A stretch of 64,000 bases of DNA from Chryseobacterium oleae. GTDB lineage: Bacteria; Bacteroidota; Bacteroidia; Flavobacteriales; Weeksellaceae. Where the stretch lies: contig NZ_FOVD01000008.1 of assembly GCF_900115055.1 (NCBI RefSeq), positions 163,221 to 227,220 on the forward strand, written 5' to 3'. The notes below the pieces were generated by a model. That model worked only from the letters and a program-made list of their open reading frames with translations, made no database searches and was not told the DNA's origin. Below, in pieces: positions 62,901 to 64,000 of this stretch (position 1 is its first letter; every line of letters starts with the position of its first letter). Position numbers and translations under genes: made by a program.

Positions 62901-63481
62901 AATTAAATTTAACAATGGATAAAAATGGTAAGGTTATGGCAGAAGCCGTAAAAGGAGCAACATTAACAGATGCATCTTCGACATTTTTGAAAGCAACAGA
63001 AGATAATTGTAATATAGTTGTTTTGAAAACTGATGGTGATTACAGACTTGATGGTGAAACTTACTATGCTGGAGGAGCTTATGGCGGAAGTAAAATGGCC
63101 GGCAATGGAAAAATGATAGGGACAAATGTAGTAAATCCAATGGTTAATGAAAAGATAGATGAAGCATTAGGTTTACCAAAAGGCGTTGGAACTTTACATG
63201 AGGGTCTTGAAGCTTATATGGGTATACTTAATAGCCCAGGCAGTCCAGCTGGAACACCTGGAAATAATGACAAAGGATATATGGCTGCTCATAAAAAAGC
63301 TAATGAACTAGATCCGAGACATAATGATGGAGACGGAACTGTGAAAGTATCAAGCCATATCAGAGTAAGAAATATGGGTGAAGGAAATAAACCTAAGTCT
63401 ATTACTGAAGAAATAATCATGACCAATACTAAAACAGGAGTAAAAACTTCTTTAGGTAGCTTTACAACTAAACAACAATGA
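59939..63481 (+). CDS. RHS core protein with DUF6443 domain and variable C-terminal effector-like domain
   Basis: An 1,180-residue exported protein (signal peptide KKIIIPIGLLLLAHSAQAQ). The N-terminal DUF6443 domain (about 25-160: YVQTKTYLDYNATGQ, VQYIDLLGRPKQVVS) is followed by YD repeats (YDKLNRLTDAEY, YDLNGNMINM) and the RHS-associated core (YQYRDHLGNARVSF ... YNGKELQETGMYDYGARFYM ... YAFNNPIRFIDPDGR, ending near residue 962). The remaining ~218 residues form an independent domain with LHEGLEAYMG (H1087, E1088, E1091) and AHKKANELDPRH (H1118), possibly a metal site. The DNA of this tail is more AT-rich than the core, a sign of module exchange. It overlaps the next gene by 4 nt. By analogy with other RHS proteins the tail is a toxin, but it is not of a class I recognise. 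Confidence 0.87.
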   Translation: MKKIIIPIGLLLLAHSAQAQLTPLPNTENYVQTKTYLDYNATGQPTKSSETVQYIDLLGRPKQVVSVKASPLGRDVVTHIEYDQFGRQLKDYLPVPQSGTLNGAIVPTPLANATNTPYGLEKIYAEKVLESSPINRILEQKQVGNAWNTKPVKFGYDVVTVADRVKKFITVTSWENGATKSRLEENWLYTDGQLYKNSVKDEDLNETIEFKNGKGQTVLVRRVIANDEYADTYYVYNEYDQLAIVIPPLASIRGDLVANTVKQDELCYQYCYDGRGRLVEKKLPGKGREFMVYDKQDRLVATQDANLNAKGHWLYTKYDQFGRIIMTGISLAMGSSRLEEQNYADTKGSNNETRSSSVVVNYSGMGVYYSVAQGYPQYDKVSNLLSLNYYDTYPTGAPDIPSQILGDSVLQENTQNSTTSTKGLPTASYIKNTEASDYGWTRNYTYYDTKGRPIGTHSINHLGGYTKTESKLDFTGTPQTVITRHKRLETDTERVITENFTYDHQNRLLVHKQQVDGNPEEILAQNKYNELSQLENKKVGGVSMGSPLQSIDYKYNIRGWMTQINDPATLNGKLFGYKVKYTDPVYTDVSLGKFNGNIAEIDWNMSTVNNLKRYNYTYDKLNRLTDAEYAEPENTNPHNKNFDERLTYDLNGNIAFLKRNAIPVLGSTSTQVDDLEYKYTGNRLNKVIESSLNDTGYEGGNNTIDYDLNGNMINMKDKGIQTITYNYLNLPNVYDIAQTTGGVSFISNLSYLYRADGTKLKKIYTSTMDGRGAVTTTRMTDYLDGFQYSYIDTGGGLQPCLGCRTESAFEEQAYENVGKTFPGLGGTPEWKLDFVPTAEGFYSFTENRYIYQYRDHLGNARVSFAKNSAGALEVTDTNNYYPFGLNHIEGMLGNSKLGGYYSYKYNGKELQETGMYDYGARFYMSDLGRWGVVDPLAEKMTRHSPYNYAFNNPIRFIDPDGRQGNDVIITGDYKDKALELLQASVEGQLNLTMDKNGKVMAEAVKGATLTDASSTFLKATEDNCNIVVLKTDGDYRLDGETYYAGGAYGGSKMAGNGKMIGTNVVNPMVNEKIDEALGLPKGVGTLHEGLEAYMGILNSPGSPAGTPGNNDKGYMAAHKKANELDPRHNDGDGTVKVSSHIRVRNMGEGNKPKSITEEIIMTNTKTGVKTSLGSFTTKQQ

Positions 63482-63912
63482 AAATACTATCAATAATAAT
63501 TTTATACTGTTTATTTTTATTTGCTACAAATAAAAATATTCAACAAGAGGGTGAAGTGAATATAATTGCAAAAGTTGAAAATATAGATTCTCTAAAACCT
63601 TGTTATCTTATTTATATAAAAAGCAAACTGGGAAAAGGCATGTTTATCATGCCTAAACTCTGTTCAAAAAATGGAAAATTTAATTATAAATTAAAAAAAG
63701 GAGAATCATATTATTTTAAATTAAAAAAAGAAGTTTATGTAAGAGGTAGCTTGCCAGAGGCAGAGTATAGAGAAGAATCTGTCAATGATCAAGTAGTTTG
63801 GACGAGTAAAATGAAAAGTACCTTTTATGAAGATTGTACAAATATGTGCGGTCTGTATATAGACAACGAAGGAAAATCTAAAAAATCTAAAAAAAGAAAT
63901 AAATATGACTAG
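63478..63912 (+). CDS. Candidate immunity protein of the RHS cassette
   Basis: A 144-residue protein whose ATG overlaps the RHS stop by 4 nt. It has an N-terminal hydrophobic signal (KILSIIILYCLFLFATN), then a beta-rich, Lys-rich chain (VNIIAKVENIDSLKPCYLIY, NGKFNYKLKKGESYYFKLKK) and a polar tail (GKSKKSKKRNKYD). Four Cys in the mature part may form disulfides. The codons are strikingly AT-rich compared with the RHS core. The position directly behind an RHS tail is where immunity genes are found, and the signal peptide would place it in the periplasm, so the effector, if toxic, may act there. No family is recognised. Confidence 0.65.
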   Translation: MKILSIIILYCLFLFATNKNIQQEGEVNIIAKVENIDSLKPCYLIYIKSKLGKGMFIMPKLCSKNGKFNYKLKKGESYYFKLKKEVYVRGSLPEAEYREESVNDQVVWTSKMKSTFYEDCTNMCGLYIDNEGKSKKSKKRNKYD

Positions 63913-63955
63913 TCCTGAAATAGCGATACATATTAAAGGACAAAAATAAATAATT

Positions 63956-63995
63956 AAACCAGAGCAAATTTCTTTTTGCTTTGGTTTTTGTTTTT
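63956..63995 (+). terminator. Intrinsic terminator of the RHS operon
   Basis: AAACCAGAGCAAA (63956-63968) pairs with TTTGCTTTGGTTT (63975-63987), 13 bp with one G-U pair and a 6-nt loop, followed by TTGTTTTT. It closes the four-gene operon just before the window ends. Confidence 0.85.
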
Positions 63996-64000
63996 ATAGG

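Overview
The window looks like chromosome of a flavobacterium of the Chryseobacterium type (Bacteroidota, Weeksellaceae). The reasons are the low GC content, several -7 boxes of the Bacteroidota form TAnnTTTG, the near absence of Shine-Dalgarno sequences, four proteins with C-terminal type IX secretion (T9SS) sorting domains, many lipoproteins, a DUF2723 membrane protein, a FecI/FecR/TonB receptor group and a Bacteroidota-style RHS cassette. No rRNA, tRNA, CRISPR array, prophage or complete transposon is visible.

Layout: 1-3240 is the 3' part of a DUF2723 membrane protein. 3654-10297 is a compact class I lanthipeptide locus: own promoter, 70-residue precursor with a GG-type leader, an attenuator-like hairpin, then a tightly overlapping four-gene set (membrane-anchored S41 protease, two-helix membrane peptide, LanC cyclase, full-length LanB dehydratase) and a perfect terminator. 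No LanT/C39 transporter is present. 11219-15637 holds three tandem paralogues with a lipobox, TPRs, a membrane helix and a C-terminal helix-turn-helix. 15638-16954 is a long gene-free stretch with a dispersed repeat and two facing terminators. 16955-32074 is a mosaic of small metabolic units with their regulators: T9SS metalloprotease, VOC protein, aldo/keto reductase with AraC, DinB, TetX-like flavin monooxygenase with AraC, luciferase-like oxidoreductase, NAD(P)-binding dehydrogenase divergent from a Crp/Fnr regulator, and ketopantoate reductase.

32240-39034 carries a secreted protein, a T9SS subtilase and a redox module (4Fe-4S and 2Fe-2S ferredoxins, FMN reductase, DUF2480, Mn-type SOD) facing a SufR-like Fe-S regulator. 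The shared intergenic region holds an exact CAAC-N6-GTTG inverted repeat over the predicted sod promoter. 40028-43688 has an MFS exporter divergent from an AraC regulator, and a MarR gene with a 32-bp palindrome, translationally coupled to a secreted protein. 43698-54113 is an ECF sigma/FecR/TonB-receptor surface island followed by surface lipoproteins, a T9SS protein and an S41 protease. 55450-63995 is a four-gene RHS operon: T9SS propeller-like protein, RHS-like protein, DUF6443/RHS core protein with a variable C-terminal domain carrying HExxE, and an AT-rich exported candidate immunity protein, closed by a terminator.

Intergenic DNA carries at least five copies of a roughly 170-bp dispersed repeat in both orientations, and a pair of REP-like GGGCTTTAGCCC palindromes. 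The best candidates for an undescribed system are the lanthipeptide locus with its S41 protease and two-helix peptide, and the RHS cassette with its C-terminal module. All family names were assigned by reading motifs; no database search was run.
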